From contig NZ_PXOH01000015.1 of assembly GCF_003007785.1 (NCBI RefSeq), forward strand, positions 53,627 to 117,626: a stretch of DNA of 64,000 nucleotides, read 5' to 3'. The stretch is from Aphanothece hegewaldii CCALA 016. GTDB lineage: Bacteria > Cyanobacteriota > Cyanobacteriia > Cyanobacteriales > Microcystaceae. Positions 62,366 through 64,000 of the stretch are shown in pieces; positions within the stretch are counted from its first letter, which is position 1, and every line of letters begins with the position of its first letter. The notes under the pieces were generated by a model. The model worked only from the letters and a program-made list of their open reading frames with translations. It was not told where the DNA came from and searched no databases. A program made the translations under genes and the position numbers.

Positions 62366-63763
62366 TTACAAACGACTTAGAATAGATTGAACTTCTTTTT
62401 TATAAAGTAGCCGAACTTTCTTATAGCGAAAATATCCAGGGTTGCTAATAAGCTCACATACACGAGCTTCTGTTGGATATTCCCCTAATTTGCCGAGTGT
62501 AATAATAGCCTCTTTAATTTCAAGACAACATTTATCAATAGAAGCTATATGACAAAGATGCTGATAATGACGGCGTTTGTCCACAATTTGATGACATAAT
62601 TCAGGAAAATGGCGCGAAAGAACCCGTCGATTAACTTGTAGTTGTTGAGCGATATCTTTAAGCGTTGGTAATGAATCAGGTGATTGAGACAAAATCATGG
62701 TTAAAGTATTTTCAAGATGAGCTAAATCAAAATTTTTGGGAGATGTTCTTGTGTTTTTGGCATATTGAAGCTTAAATGTTAACTTTTTGTGATCATTAGC
62801 CAAAGCCAATTGTTGATAGTCTTGCATTAAGAAATGAGATAAAGATATTTGAAGACAATGGCAAATATTTAGTAAAGTAGACAGAGTAGGCCGAGTTTGG
62901 CCTGAATACCAGCCCCAACAAGTATTTTTAGGAATTTTGAGTAATGCTGCAAAAGCAGCTATGTTATCTTCAGTGACTTGATGTACTACATTGATAAAAG
63001 ATTTTTGTATATGCTCCTGAGTAAGCTTGGAAGATAATTGATGAGCATTAGTTAAGAGTTCTCCTAAAGTGTTGGCTACCCATCTTTCTTGGTTAACCGT
63101 TTGAACATTAGAAGAAGTTACTTTAGAAGATAGGCCTAACCACTGATAACAGTGAGAGCAATAACCTAAATCAGATTTCCAGCTTAAATAAGGTAATTGA
63201 TAATGACAATGAGGACAATTATATTTAAGAGGATGTTGATGTATTAAACAAACTTTGACATCATTAAATGACCATAGTAAGGGGTCATAAATGACTTGTT
63301 GATTTTGTTTCCAGTTTTGATAGCATTCAGGACACCAAGCTTTATGAGAGCGTAGTAATCCCTTTGTAACTAAAATCTTGGAAAAAGGAATCAATGTTAA
63401 AAGCTGTAATTTGTTATGAACAGTTAATTGATTAAGAACCTCAACAAAATCAGTAGCGATGGTGCCGTATCCATTTAGAGCATGAGAACGATTAAAAAAA
63501 GGTTTTAAATCTCGACCTGTAGAATTTTTAACAAAAGATTGCTGTAAAAGAGGATTAATTATTCGTGATAGTAAAATACTGATAAAAACCCCATGAGAAT
63601 CAGCTAACCGCGTAACATAGCTGGTTAAACACTCTACCATAGGAGTTCCAAGACCGATCGGTTTTAAATGATGTAAATGACTTCGCTCAGGCATGAAGAA
63701 CTTTTCTGGACTCCATAGTTCGTCTTTTGCGTAAGGTTGAACTTGAGTTACGTCTATATCCAT
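62366..63763 (-). CDS. tniQ: TniQ/TnsD-like transposition targeting protein
   Basis: The 465 residues belong to TniQ: after an N-terminal segment with CLTSYVTRLADSHGV, there are zinc sites in AWCPECYQNW, VCLIHQHPLKYNCPHC and GYCSHCYQWLG (about 143-208), then C-terminal helix-turn-helix regions (NTCWGWYSGQTRPTLSTLL and PTLKDIAQQLQVNRRVLSRHFPEL). The length fits TnsD-like or large TniQ proteins, which select att sites such as tRNA genes, rather than the short TniQ of V-K CAST. No tnsA, B or C is inside the window; they may lie beyond 64000. Confidence 0.85.
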   Translation of the reverse strand: MDIDVTQVQPYAKDELWSPEKFFMPERSHLHHLKPIGLGTPMVECLTSYVTRLADSHGVFISILLSRIINPLLQQSFVKNSTGRDLKPFFNRSHALNGYGTIATDFVEVLNQLTVHNKLQLLTLIPFSKILVTKGLLRSHKAWCPECYQNWKQNQQVIYDPLLWSFNDVKVCLIHQHPLKYNCPHCHYQLPYLSWKSDLGYCSHCYQWLGLSSKVTSSNVQTVNQERWVANTLGELLTNAHQLSSKLTQEHIQKSFINVVHQVTEDNIAAFAALLKIPKNTCWGWYSGQTRPTLSTLLNICHCLQISLSHFLMQDYQQLALANDHKKLTFKLQYAKNTRTSPKNFDLAHLENTLTMILSQSPDSLPTLKDIAQQLQVNRRVLSRHFPELCHQIVDKRRHYQHLCHIASIDKCCLEIKEAIITLGKLGEYPTEARVCELISNPGYFRYKKVRLLYKKEVQSILSRL

Positions 63764-64000
63764 AAAAATTAGTTATTTGTTAAACAATCTTAAAAATTAG
63801 TTACTTAAAGTTTTTTCTTAGTTATATTGTAATACTAAAGTTCTATTCTCATGAAAATTGCAAAAATTTATTACTTATTTTTTAGGATGTCTAACGTTAT
63901 AGATAGTGAAGAGTACCTAGATCTAGGGCGTGTCTGCAAACCTGTTATACTGAGTAATATTACTCATCGTTAATTGTTTATATGACCGCGAGTGCTAACC

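Noticed and set aside
63980..64000. A plus-strand gene beginning ATGACCGCGAGTGC at the window edge
   Set aside because: Only six codons are visible and there is no ribosome-binding site, so nothing can be said.

Overview
The window is chromosomal DNA of a cyanobacterium. Direct evidence is the allophycocyanin operon (apcA-apcB-apcC), phycocyanobilin:ferredoxin oxidoreductase (pcyA), a cyanobacterial biliverdin reductase (bvdR), plant-type ferredoxin (petF), a helical carotenoid protein, several cyanobacteria-only families (DUF4327, DUF3531, DUF3326), and frequent HIP1 octamers (GCGATCGC). The DNA is AT-rich, intergenic regions are short, and no heterocyst or filament genes are seen, so a unicellular low-GC cyanobacterium is likely. 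The genus is not decided by anything here.

Layout. 1-6.2 kb: a small secreted protein, thrS, doxX, a PIN toxin-antitoxin pair between two near-identical 47-bp direct repeats, and unknown genes. 6.2-13.1 kb: apc operon on the minus strand, then class I ribonucleotide reductase nrdA and nrdB with a DUF29 gene between them, then a nucleotidyltransferase-like gene whose 5' end is cut by an in-frame amber codon. 13.2-21.4 kb: group 2 sigma factor, lipA, hemL, a permuted papain-like protein with a cold-shock-like partner, an HpnR-type B12 radical SAM protein, and a GTPase-DUF697 protein. 21.6-28.5 kb: initiator tRNA interrupted by an ORF-less group I intron, tatA, pcyA, bvdR, petF, a methyltransferase and small membrane protein. 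28.5-42.1 kb: TetR regulator, WD40 protein, a first TnpB-only transposon, the DUF3326 operon, CPBP protease, glycosyltransferase, hydrolase, rpsA, ftsH, lysC. 42.2-46.3 kb: a second toxin-antitoxin pair, an SMC/Rad50-like ATPase with a small partner, hemC. 46.5-53.3 kb: envelope genes, MscS channel, then a run of roadblock protein, small GTPase, DUF4388 protein, a divergent PII protein and the helical carotenoid protein. 53.4-59.2 kb: pyrR, fni, sppA, a second TnpB element with its divergent ribbon-helix-helix ORF, MAPEG and SLOG proteins. 59.3-64 kb: tRNA-Val(GAC), a run of 27-bp-phased repeats with a TGTACA site, a TcmP / three-Cys-motif (DUF5131) gene pair, and a TniQ/TnsD-like transposition protein.

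How it fits together. Most of the window is housekeeping: tetrapyrrole supply (hemL, hemC), bilin production and reduction (pcyA, bvdR) and the phycobilisome core (apcABC) are all here, beside nucleotide, amino-acid and isoprenoid enzymes. The accessory content is concentrated at 3.3-4.1, 30.4-31.9, 42.2-45.3, 56.9-58.3 and 59.4-64 kb. The last region looks like one edge of a Tn7-like element next to a tRNA gene. Its two cargo proteins both end in a sequence resembling the DNA sliding-clamp binding motif, which is the strongest candidate for an undescribed system. A second candidate is the PII paralogue at 52.3 kb, which has lost canonical 2-oxoglutarate and phosphorylation residues and sits with a roadblock/GTPase signalling module.
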